From a virus, in IMG/VR virus record IMGVR_UViG_3300030103_000572, positions 1-22,924 of that record: 22,924 nt of DNA, one strand, 5' to 3'. Shown one piece after another: positions 17,262 to 22,924 of this stretch (within the stretch, counting starts at the first letter, position 1; every line of letters begins with the position of its first letter). The notes below the pieces were generated by a model. The model searched no databases, was not told where the DNA came from, and was given only the letters and a program-made list of their open reading frames with translations. The position numbers and the translations under genes are program-made.

Positions 17262-17808
17262 AGAGTTCCTCAAATGTTAAGCCAAAGGCTTCTAGTTGTT
17301 TTAATGCAACCTCTTCTGTTGCGACTACATCGGCAATGCCGTATTCTTTTACTATCTCTGCAGGTATGTCGTAGAACGTTTTGCCCTCTTTAAGATACGG
17401 TGTAACCAAGTCCGTTTCTTTTTGGGTAACGTTATAGCGTTTTGCAAGAGCATCAAGTGCCAAAGACCAACGCCTTCCTTTCGACCGAAGATATTCTGCA
17501 ACCATCGTATCATATAAAACTCCCTTGTAATCAAAACCACATGATCTCAACCATGTTATGTCAAATTTAATATTTTGTCCAACAAGCACATCAGCTTCCC
17601 AAAGATCTTTTTGTATACGATCCACGATTGATGACTCATAATTGTACTCACTGTCCTTGTGATAGAAAAACTCATAGTTAACGTGATCGTTTAATAACCA
17701 CTTCCAACCCACTGATACCAAACGATTATTGAAGTAGGGCAACGCAGTAGTGCCACCCCCAACTTTATCTTTGTGTGTAGTTTCTACATCAATAGTTAAC
17801 ACATTCAT
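17233..17808 (-). CDS. 3'-5' exonuclease (proofreading domain of the split family A polymerase)
   Basis: This encodes 191 residues from the ATG at 17808, whose A is the last base of the helicase stop (TAATG). The DEDDy exonuclease motifs are all present: Exo I TIDVETT (Asp7, Glu9), Exo II GQNIKFD (Asp83) and Exo III YGIAD (Tyr156, Asp160). This is the proofreading module that normally forms the N-terminus of the polymerase. Here the frame stops 31 codons after Asp160, just past the polymerase ATG, with a 29-base overlap. The product may act with the polymerase as a separate subunit. A longer reading to 17862 would overlap the helicase by 55 bases and adds no conserved sequence. Confidence 0.9.
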   Translation of the reverse strand: MNVLTIDVETTHKDKVGGGTTALPYFNNRLVSVGWKWLLNDHVNYEFFYHKDSEYNYESSIVDRIQKDLWEADVLVGQNIKFDITWLRSCGFDYKGVLYDTMVAEYLRSKGRRWSLALDALAKRYNVTQKETDLVTPYLKEGKTFYDIPAEIVKEYGIADVVATEEVALKQLEAFGLTFEELYEGNIKVIV

Positions 17809-19034
17809 TAATAATACACTCCCCTGCTTATGTCTATTTGGGCATTGATCATACCATGCCACCCATTAATTTTATTTTTTGAAATACAGATATGCCTGAC
17901 TATGTTGTCCACCTCACTTGAACCAGTCTTGCCTATGCCAATTATTATATCTGCTTCTCCTGCCTTGCCAGTCTTTGAGTTGTCTAACATGGCATAGTCG
18001 ATGAACTGTCTGTCGTGAGCATCATAACTAGCTTGGCTAACTGCCCAAACAAGACACGTATTACGTTTAGCTATTTCTCTTGCACACACGTAAGTTTCCT
18101 TGAGACGCTCATCACCACGATTGTACTCACCTTTTATCCTGAACTTGTCTAGCTGATCACAAAACATTATATCAGGTTTGTTTAACTTAGCGTAGTCATC
18201 TACTTCTTCGATCGATGTACCCACCGAATCCATGATAGTCAGGTACGGTTCTATCTCTTTCTTGTATACCTCAAGCAATTCAAACCTCTGTGCAACCATT
18301 TCTTCTTTTGTCAGTCCAAAGTAAGACTGTATTATTCTTAATTTTATTCGTGCAGCAGGTTCTTCGTTCGCCCAATAAACCACCTGAAACCCTTGTCTTA
18401 TGTATGACGATGCAAGAAAGCAACAAAACGTAGTCTTACCTACTTCAGGTCTTGCAAACAAGATACCCAAGTTGCCACGATCTAAACCCCTGATGTTCTC
18501 ATTTATTAAGTTGAACGTGAATGGGAAATCATTGTCACCTGCTACCTCTGTCAGCAGTTCATTCAGATCTTTGTCAACCACAGTGTAAGTTGTCTTGTCA
18601 CCTATCCTGCCGTCATCTACACTTTCGATTAGCTTCTTTAACTCACCGAACTCATCACTGTCACCAGTGAATATGTCTAAGGCTTTCTCACCTATCTGTC
18701 TAGCTTTGTCACGTAACCACAAATTGTTTACAATGTCAGTATGTAACTCATCACTTTCTTTTGGTGCAACGAGTTGTTCAACCATCTCTTGTACACGCTT
18801 ACGTGCAGAGTCAGGCATGGCAGGATTACGATCATTAAATATTGTTGATAGTTCAGACACAGATAAACTACGATTGTACTTGGTATGTGAATAAACTATC
18901 GTATCGAATATATCTTTAAGTTCATTGTCGAACATAGTCCGATCAATTTTATTTTTTACTTTGTTGAAAAAGTCAACGTTAAGACAGAAACCTAATACTT
19001 GTCTGTCAATCGATATAACGCCTGATGAACTCAT
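17808..19034 (-). CDS. DnaB/T7 gp4-type replicative DNA helicase
   Basis: This encodes 408 residues. The N-terminal 130 or so residues are helical, like the DnaB N-domain. The RecA-like motor follows, with Walker A ARPEVGKT (Lys200), a catalytic Glu in WANEEP (224-225), Walker B DIMFCD (Asp293), a sensor-type Gln334 (AVSQAS) and ISKNK near 384, typical of the hexameric SF4 family. It unwinds DNA 5'-3' ahead of the polymerase. A strong site (GAGGGGAAAGAA) precedes the ATG, which lies inside the end of the primase gene with a 29-base overlap. Unlike in T7, primase and helicase are separate polypeptides. The Walker A motif has Ala where Gly is usual at its first position. Confidence 0.92.
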   Translation of the reverse strand: MSSSGVISIDRQVLGFCLNVDFFNKVKNKIDRTMFDNELKDIFDTIVYSHTKYNRSLSVSELSTIFNDRNPAMPDSARKRVQEMVEQLVAPKESDELHTDIVNNLWLRDKARQIGEKALDIFTGDSDEFGELKKLIESVDDGRIGDKTTYTVVDKDLNELLTEVAGDNDFPFTFNLINENIRGLDRGNLGILFARPEVGKTTFCCFLASSYIRQGFQVVYWANEEPAARIKLRIIQSYFGLTKEEMVAQRFELLEVYKKEIEPYLTIMDSVGTSIEEVDDYAKLNKPDIMFCDQLDKFRIKGEYNRGDERLKETYVCAREIAKRNTCLVWAVSQASYDAHDRQFIDYAMLDNSKTGKAGEADIIIGIGKTGSSEVDNIVRHICISKNKINGWHGMINAQIDISRGVYY

Positions 19035-19791
19035 TTCTTTCCCCTCTTTCCATATCTTTTAAATCTTTGTTCAAAACAATTAATTTAGTTGGAACATAGT
19101 TCCGTAGTTTTCTCATCATAATGTATGCCTTAGATGTTGCATCTTTGTCAAGAGCAACAAATACTTTTTTGTAATTTTTTATTACATCAACGTGTTCATC
19201 GAGTAATGTTGTTCCCATCAACGCCAATCCGAAAACGCTGTCACTAACACAGCAAGCACTAGGGCAATCTTCGACAATAAATAAGTCCAGTCTATCCCTG
19301 CCACATACGTAAGGGTATTTGCTTCTTCCATATCTTCTCCATTTTGGTTTTCTCCCATTTAAACTTCTACCAGTTGCATCAACAATCTTGTTGTTGTGTT
19401 TAACTAAATAGACTACTCTCTCTTGTTGAAAGTCATATCGTATATCTGCTAATCCATTTAGATAAGCATCGTACGATCCGACTCTCTTCACATACGCTTC
19501 TGCAACCTTGCTACGTGACAAAGAGACAAACGTATCAGGAACGACAAACTCTGTGTCGCTTGTTTGTTTAGTAAAGCGTTCCTTAAATGCAACCTTTGAG
19601 TTCTCTTTTGTCAGTTGCACTCCAGTTGAACCTTTCGTGTGGCAATCTGCATGAAAGCAATACCACAATCTTTCAAATCCTGTATCTGTTACGCTAAAGG
19701 TATTATGCCTAGCACAAGCAGGGCAATCCCCCCTATAACGCCCATAAGATACAATATGTAAATTTCCCACATAGTTCTTTATCCATTCCAT
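19006..19791 (-). CDS. DNA primase, T7 gp4-like zinc-binding plus TOPRIM domains
   Basis: This encodes 261 residues from the ATG at 19791, preceded by AAGGG at 7 bases. The N-terminus has a zinc-binding site, Cys23/Cys26 (DCPAC) and Cys45/Cys50 (YCFHADC), used for template recognition. The TOPRIM catalytic fold follows, with Glu174 (FIVED) and Asp215/Asp217 (ALDKDA). It makes RNA primers for lagging-strand synthesis and sits first in the leftward operon, with helicase, exonuclease and polymerase after it. A TTG start at 19827 would add 12 residues, but its TTGACA could instead be a promoter element. The C-terminus is short and basic and has no helicase motor. Confidence 0.9.
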   Translation of the reverse strand: MEWIKNYVGNLHIVSYGRYRGDCPACARHNTFSVTDTGFERLWYCFHADCHTKGSTGVQLTKENSKVAFKERFTKQTSDTEFVVPDTFVSLSRSKVAEAYVKRVGSYDAYLNGLADIRYDFQQERVVYLVKHNNKIVDATGRSLNGRKPKWRRYGRSKYPYVCGRDRLDLFIVEDCPSACCVSDSVFGLALMGTTLLDEHVDVIKNYKKVFVALDKDATSKAYIMMRKLRNYVPTKLIVLNKDLKDMERGERNEFIRRYID

Positions 19792-19897
19792 TTCTGAACC
19801 CTTACTACACAATAAAAATACTGTCAAACAAAAAAATAATTTGACGTAATTTTAAATCCGTGATATGTGTGTGAAACCCTTTGGGAGATACACGATT
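19792..19897. promoter_or_regulatory. divergent promoter region between replication and small-gene operons
   Basis: These 106 bases separate divergent start codons and are AT-rich with an A-tract (19830-19836). A perfect 6-base inverted repeat, GTCAAA at 19823-19828 and TTTGAC at 19840-19845, places two -35-like elements back to back: TTGACA reading left (19827-19822) and TTGACG reading right. The leftward one has no convincing -10 at normal spacing. A TAAAAT on the minus strand (19854-19849) is another possible leftward -10. All leftward replication genes must be transcribed from here or from inside the small-gene operon. The region could also serve as an operator or a replication origin, which the sequence alone does not show. 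Confidence 0.55.
19841..19869 (+). promoter_or_regulatory. predicted sigma70-type promoter for the small-gene operon
   Basis: TTGACG, a 17-base spacer and TATGTG, with TGA directly before the -10 (extended -10). Transcription would start near 19876, leaving a leader of about 20 bases with GGGAG before the ATG at 19898. The -35 matches consensus at five of six positions and the -10 at three, helped by the extended motif. No phage RNA polymerase gene is in the window, so host polymerase is the natural reader. Confidence 0.5.
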
Positions 19898-20152
19898 ATG
19901 GCTAATAAAATTAAAACAAAATTAAAATACGTTCTTAAAAGCTATGTAGATAAGGAAGGCTTTGACGTAAATGGCATAGGCGACTATACCTATGTCGAAG
20001 AACAATATCAAAGTTTTGATTCTAAAGAAGAAATTTTGTTATACTTACAAAAAAATATTTGGTATGAAAATAGAGAAACTAAACCTAATTTTAAAACTTT
20101 AAAAGAATATTGTGACATGTTTGATTTTGAATTGTATGAGAGGATAGAGTAA
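19898..20152 (+). CDS. 84-residue acidic protein of unknown function
   Basis: This encodes 84 residues starting at the ATG at 19898 (GGGAG ten bases upstream). An earlier ATG at 19865 lies within the predicted -10 element and is rejected. The protein has a basic N-terminus, a VLKSYVDKEG stretch (residues 12-21), an ILLYLQK helix near 46-52 and an acidic aromatic C-terminus. The first two stretches resemble parts of the 73-residue protein at 9983-10204. It is the first gene after the divergent promoter and is followed by a small DNA-binding-like protein, the position of an early host-interaction gene. I do not recognise the family. Confidence 0.6.
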   Translation: MANKIKTKLKYVLKSYVDKEGFDVNGIGDYTYVEEQYQSFDSKEEILLYLQKNIWYENRETKPNFKTLKEYCDMFDFELYERIE

Positions 20153-20153
20153 T

Positions 20154-20366
20154 ATGCCAAGACCAAATAAATTATTTAAAGAAACAATGTCATACAATTT
20201 GACAATAGAAAAAAAAGATTACGAGGAGCTAAAAAACTTCTCGACAAAAGAAACAAACACGTTTAACATGCAAGTAAGTATTGCAGATCTTATTCGTACA
20301 TCTGTTAAACTTTACATAGAGGATTTACGTAAAGAATATGAAAGAAAAGAAAGACACACAGACTGA
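20154..20366 (+). CDS. ribbon-helix-helix-like small DNA-binding protein
   Basis: This encodes 70 residues with the ribbon-helix-helix (Arc/MetJ) layout: a beta strand (SYNLTIEKKD), helix A (YEELKNFSTKE), a turn, then SIADLIRTSVKLYIEDL as helix B. Such proteins dimerise and bind palindromic operators with the strand pair. A Pro/Arg/Lys-rich arm precedes the strand. The ATG lies one base after the upstream TAA, with AGGA about 9 bases before it. A regulatory role on the divergent promoter nearby, possibly autoregulation, is likely but inferred. The insert between helix A and the SIADLIR helix is a little longer than in typical members. Confidence 0.6.
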   Translation: MPRPNKLFKETMSYNLTIEKKDYEELKNFSTKETNTFNMQVSIADLIRTSVKLYIEDLRKEYERKERHTD

Positions 20367-20613
20367 CATAACACAACGTAGCGATGGCATGTGGATTGTC
20401 GATGCAAAGTTGTCAGCAGTAAGAATAGGATTACAAGATAAAGAATTTGTCAAGCGAGGACACAATCTAGACTACAGATTATGGATTACGTGTTTTGTCG
20501 CTAAGTCAAAGAAGGCTTGTGTTGATTGGTTAAGAGACAATATGGTTATGCTAGATAAGCGAAGTCAGAAGTACTCTGTCAATGTCAAACAACATAAGGA
20601 AAGCATCGGTTAG
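20338..20613 (+). CDS. 91-residue basic protein of unknown function
   Basis: This encodes 91 residues rich in Lys, Asp and Arg, with a hydrophilic N-terminal 20 residues and a core of alternating strands (WIVDAKL, YRLWITCFVA) and a helix (KKACVDWLRDNMVML). It overlaps the ribbon-helix-helix gene by 29 bases and has only a weak ribosome site. A start at 20389 would remove the overlap but lacks a site. Its last codons and stop form the left arm of a long hairpin (20599-20642). It is the third gene of the small early-type operon, and I do not recognise it. Confidence 0.55.
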   Translation: MKEKKDTQTDITQRSDGMWIVDAKLSAVRIGLQDKEFVKRGHNLDYRLWITCFVAKSKKACVDWLRDNMVMLDKRSQKYSVNVKQHKESIG

Positions 20614-20642
20614 TTTTTTCCTTTCGATTAACTGGTGCTTTC
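20599..20642 (+). other. 13-bp RNA hairpin spanning the stop codon of the preceding gene
   Basis: GAAAGCATCGGTT (20599-20611) pairs with AACTGGTGCTTTC (20630-20642) over all 13 positions, two as G-U, around an 18-base loop. The stop codon (TAG, 20611-20613) sits at the top of the left arm. No T-tract follows, so it is not a standard terminator. Part of the left arm (AAGGAAA, 20596-20602) could instead pair with TTTCCTT (20617-20623) within the loop region. Possible roles are mRNA 3' stabilisation or RNase processing before the terminator 28 bases downstream. Confidence 0.5.
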
Positions 20643-20669
20643 AAAGCTATGTTTTCTCCTTGATACTAG

Positions 20670-20708
20670 AGGGGAGTGACCGTAAAAAAGTCACTCCTCT
20701 TTTTTTTT
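20670..20708 (+). terminator. strong rho-independent terminator
   Basis: AGGGGAGTGAC (20670-20680) and GTCACTCCTCT (20690-20700) form an 11-bp stem with one G-U pair and a 9-base loop, followed at once by eight T residues. It ends the three-gene small operon before the next promoter, which begins two bases later. The minus-strand reading lacks a T-tract, so it works in one direction only. Confidence 0.93.
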
Positions 20709-20709
20709 G

Positions 20710-20739
20710 TTGACAGATGTTTTTAGTTAGTTGTATAAG
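20710..20739 (+). promoter_or_regulatory. near-consensus sigma70-type promoter for the methyltransferase operon
   Basis: TTGACA (20710-20715), an 18-base spacer and TATAAG (20734-20739). The -35 is perfect and the -10 matches five of six bases. Transcription would start near 20746. It lies directly after the terminator, so the 77-residue gene, methyltransferase and following gene can be expressed separately from the upstream small operon. Confidence 0.75.
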
Positions 20740-20746
20740 TTACCCT

Positions 20747-20761
20747 GAGTGATACACACTC
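20747..20761. promoter_or_regulatory. short palindrome at the predicted transcription start (possible operator)
   Basis: GAGTG and CACTC flank a five-base centre (ATACA), giving a 15-base dyad that covers the predicted transcription start. This is a typical operator position, but a 5-bp arm can arise by chance. No second copy of the full dyad is seen at the other promoter. Confidence 0.3.
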
Positions 20762-20796
20762 CCTATACTAAGAACAGTTAATTGAAAGGAAACAGT

Positions 20797-21030
20797 ATGG
20801 CTAAGAAAGAAAAATGGGAAATAGAAAGAGATAAAGAGAATAAGCTAAAAACAGATGCTATGAAGTCTCTTACCAAAGATCAATTAGATGCAATCAATCT
20901 AACTCATAAAGCTATTGAAGATGCTCTTTTAAACATAAGAGAAATAGAAGATCTATATTTATCTGATATAAAGAATTTAGATATTGCTTTTTGGAGATTA
21001 AGAAATCAATTTAATTTAGGGGATAATTAA
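20797..21030 (+). CDS. 77-residue helical charged protein of unknown function
   Basis: This encodes 77 residues from the ATG at 20797, with AAGGA six bases upstream. The protein is almost entirely helical by composition: a Lys/Glu-rich N-terminal third, then an amphipathic region (AIEDALLNIREIEDLYL) and one Trp in AFWRL. There is no Cys or Gly-rich loop. A TTG at 20782 would extend it by five residues but overrun the ribosome site. The TAA overlaps the methyltransferase start as TAATG, so the two are co-translated. I do not recognise it; a partner or regulator of the methyltransferase is possible from position only. Confidence 0.6.
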   Translation: MAKKEKWEIERDKENKLKTDAMKSLTKDQLDAINLTHKAIEDALLNIREIEDLYLSDIKNLDIAFWRLRNQFNLGDN

Positions 21031-22181
21031 TGAACTGGCTTAATTTATGTAGTGGTGGCGAGATAGGTCGCCAAGCAGTAAAAGAACTAGGACTACCAGT
21101 GACTAACTGGTTTAGTTCTGAAATAGATAAGTTTGCTATCAAGGTAGCTCAAGATAATCACGATGACATAACCCATCTAGGTGACATAAAAAACATAATG
21201 AAGTTTTGGGATTGGAATAGATTTCCAAAGATAGATGTCATTCTATGTGGATCACCTTGTCAGGGATTTTCTGTGGCAGGCAAAGGTTTAAATTTTGAAC
21301 ATCCTCAATCGAAGTTGTTCTTTGAGTTTGTCAAGATATACAAGTATCATTTCAAACGTAATCCAAAGTTAAAACTGTTATTTGAAAACGTGCGAATGAA
21401 AAAAGAATGGCAAGAGATTATTGTCAGCACATTACAAGACATAAATCCTAAACTAAAAATGCACATGATCAATTCATCTATCGTATCTGCACAGAATAGA
21501 GTACGTATGTACATAACTGATTTTGAATTTGATATACCTGAAGATAGAGGTATCAAGTTAAAAGATATAATTGAATGTGGTTGTGTAGATAGAGACAAGT
21601 CATACTGTCTAGATGCTAATTATTGGAAAGGTGGTAACTTGCGAACTTACTTTGAGAAGTCACGTAGACAGTTGGTATTTGGTGATGGTTGCAAACAAGT
21701 TGGTGTAGCTGATCTGAATGGACATGACATATTAAAGCGTGTCTACTCTATCGAGGGAAAGTCACCCACATTGAATACTTGTGGTGGTGGCAATCGTGAA
21801 CCAAAGATTGTCTGTGGAGATAAACCACTTCGCTCTGCTTCGGTAAAAGGCAGACGCATTAATCAAGATGGAGTACGAAAGGATAACGACAAGTCTATTC
21901 CACTTGTACAGACACTTGAAGTTTACGACAACGATAAGTCACGGTGTCTATCTACAGTAGACAAAGACGCAGTAGTTTCACCACTACCAGTTGGTCGCTA
22001 TCCACACGCTTATACAGATAGTGCTTTACAATGGCGTAAACTTACTGTAAGGGAATGTTGTAGGTTGCAAACGTTACCTGATGATTATTGTAAATCTGTA
22101 AGCAACAGTCAGGGATATAAGATACTTGGGAACGGTTGGACTAACGAAGTCATTAAGTTTATATTGAAAGGAAAAAGCTAA
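21030..22181 (+). CDS. orphan DNA (cytosine-5) methyltransferase
   Basis: This encodes 383 residues. The C5-methyltransferase motifs occur in order: motif I for S-adenosylmethionine (LCSGGEIG, 6-13), motif IV GSPCQGFS with catalytic Cys77, motif VI FENV (Glu119), motif VIII QNRVR (155-159), a variable target-recognition region at about 185-330, motif IX around RECCRLQTLP (341-350) and motif X ILGNG (365-369). It transfers a methyl group to cytosine C5. No restriction endonuclease gene is adjacent, so it most likely protects phage DNA from host restriction or marks it for timing. The target sequence cannot be read from the protein. Start and stop are both TAATG overlaps with neighbours. Confidence 0.93.
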   Translation: MNWLNLCSGGEIGRQAVKELGLPVTNWFSSEIDKFAIKVAQDNHDDITHLGDIKNIMKFWDWNRFPKIDVILCGSPCQGFSVAGKGLNFEHPQSKLFFEFVKIYKYHFKRNPKLKLLFENVRMKKEWQEIIVSTLQDINPKLKMHMINSSIVSAQNRVRMYITDFEFDIPEDRGIKLKDIIECGCVDRDKSYCLDANYWKGGNLRTYFEKSRRQLVFGDGCKQVGVADLNGHDILKRVYSIEGKSPTLNTCGGGNREPKIVCGDKPLRSASVKGRRINQDGVRKDNDKSIPLVQTLEVYDNDKSRCLSTVDKDAVVSPLPVGRYPHAYTDSALQWRKLTVRECCRLQTLPDDYCKSVSNSQGYKILGNGWTNEVIKFILKGKS

Positions 22182-22924
22182 TGAAAGTAAGTAAATTAAT
22201 TCATGATCTACATGAAAAGGTAGAAAATCTTGAGAAAGAAAAAATTGATCTGAGAAAAAATCAAGATCAAGATGATCTGAATAGAAGATTAAGCTCTGCT
22301 AGAATAGGTAACGTTATACATGAACGTACTATTGAAGATTTGAAAATGGAGAACGAAAGTTATAAAAGAGAAAATGTCGAGCTTAAAAGTAAATTAAAAG
22401 AAAGTAGTGAGTTTAATGTTGGTAACGTAAATAATAACGAAAAGATGAAGAGGTTAGAATATCTAGAAAAGGTATTTGCTTCTAATCGTTATGTGTTTAG
22501 CGAGATACCTAACACACCTGAGAATTTAAAGATGGTCAAGATGATGAAGAAGTATGTCAACAAAAGAAGATACAATCTGAGATGGCGTGGTCAATATCTT
22601 GTCGAGGGAGAAAATTGGAAAAAATATACAGATGGACAACCATTGTCAAAGTCCAAATGTATTCGTGTCTATATAGATAGCTTAACTCATGCAATCGACA
22701 CAGTTGAAGGATTTAACGCAGAAGAGGTAGACGTTATACTCGGTGGCTTGTACAAAGAAGAAGATCAAAGCGAAGAGTTTATTACAAGCTTTGAAGTAAA
22801 GGGAGAAGAAAACGCTGAAATAGACGATGAGAAAAAGATACTTGACGTTACAAGACAGTTAATAAAGTATTTCAAGTCTATGCAAGTACATCTTCAAAAC
22901 TCTGCTTCAACACCTATCAAAGAT
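22181..22924 (+). CDS. coiled-coil protein of unknown function (3' partial)
   Basis: An ATG overlapping the methyltransferase stop (TAATG) opens a frame that stays open for 248 codons to the window edge, so the C-terminus is missing. GAAAGGAAAAAGCTA provides an AGGA site before it. Residues 5-80 are Glu/Lys/Leu-rich coiled coil. A basic aromatic segment follows (about 95-150, with NKRRYNLRWRGQY), then an acidic region and another helix. There is no Cys-rich site or nucleotide-binding motif. Being in the methyltransferase operon suggests an early, DNA-related or host-directed role, but the family is not recognised. Confidence 0.75.
   Translation, partial: MKVSKLIHDLHEKVENLEKEKIDLRKNQDQDDLNRRLSSARIGNVIHERTIEDLKMENESYKRENVELKSKLKESSEFNVGNVNNNEKMKRLEYLEKVFASNRYVFSEIPNTPENLKMVKMMKKYVNKRRYNLRWRGQYLVEGENWKKYTDGQPLSKSKCIRVYIDSLTHAIDTVEGFNAEEVDVILGGLYKEEDQSEEFITSFEVKGEENAEIDDEKKILDVTRQLIKYFKSMQVHLQNSASTPIKD

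Noticed and set aside
17233-17273. Standard -1 programmed frameshift joining exonuclease and polymerase
   Set aside because: The polymerase frame is +1 (or -2) relative to the exonuclease and no X-XXY-YYZ heptamer suits it; a +1 shift remains only a possibility.
19792-19827. TTG start extending the primase by 12 residues
   Set aside because: The ATG at 19791 has a well-spaced AAGGG, and the zinc-binding domain is complete without the extension.
19865-19897. Earlier ATG for the 84-residue protein
   Set aside because: It lies inside the predicted -10 element, so the transcript would start after it; GGGAG precedes the ATG at 19898.
1-22924. tRNA genes, integrase, insertion sequences, CRISPR arrays or a T7-type RNA polymerase gene
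   Set aside because: Looked for on both strands; nothing recognisable was found in this window, although such genes could lie outside it.

Overview
This window looks like part of the genome of a lytic, podovirus-type marine bacteriophage. No cellular housekeeping gene, tRNA, rRNA, integrase or insertion sequence is visible. The DNA is AT-rich, the genes are packed with 1-40 base overlaps (many TAATG or ATGA junctions), and the gene content is a T7-like replication set plus long helical virion proteins. The closest type I can name is the SAR116 phage HMO-2011 and its relatives in marine alphaproteobacteria. The main reason is a family A DNA polymerase carrying a DnaJ-type zinc finger, a trait I recall as described for HMO-2011. 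The host and exact lineage are inference.

Layout. (1) Bases 1-9986, plus strand: a virion-protein operon. It holds the end of a coiled-coil protein, then proteins of 449, 147, 181, 706, 1672 and 112 residues. The 449/706/1672 series has the order and size trend of the T7 ejection proteins gp14-gp15-gp16, but no catalytic motif is visible in any of them. (2) Bases 9983-19791, minus strand: a replication, recombination and nucleotide-metabolism operon of thirteen genes. In transcription order these are: TOPRIM primase, DnaB-type helicase, 3'-5' exonuclease, DNA polymerase with zinc finger, a possible ssDNA-binding protein, a Cas4/RecB-like Fe-S nuclease, an unknown gene, T7-type endonuclease I, an unknown gene, a DUF3310 protein (T7 gp1.7-like), a class II ribonucleotide reductase (nrdJ), a PD-(D/E)XK nuclease-like protein and a 73-residue protein. 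The two operons converge on a shared TTAA that supplies both stop codons. (3) Bases 19792-19897: a short AT-rich divergent promoter region. (4) Bases 19898-20613, plus strand: three small genes (84 residues, a 70-residue ribbon-helix-helix-like protein, 91 residues), a hairpin over the last stop codon and a strong intrinsic terminator. (5) From 20710: a second near-consensus promoter, then a 77-residue protein, an orphan DNA cytosine-5 methyltransferase and a coiled-coil protein that runs off the window.

How the genes fit together. Primase, helicase, exonuclease and polymerase would form the replisome. The reductase and DUF3310 protein would supply dNTPs. The nucleases would process recombination intermediates and branched or host DNA. 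The methyltransferase probably protects phage DNA from host restriction. The small plus-strand genes beside the divergent promoter are candidates for early regulation or host takeover.

The most notable points are: a family A polymerase encoded as two overlapping ORFs (191-residue exonuclease, 509-residue polymerase) that would join without loss if the frame were restored; the zinc finger in its thumb region; a Fe-S Cas4-like nuclease where T7 has gp6; and a possible distant relationship between the small genes at the two ends of the replication operon.
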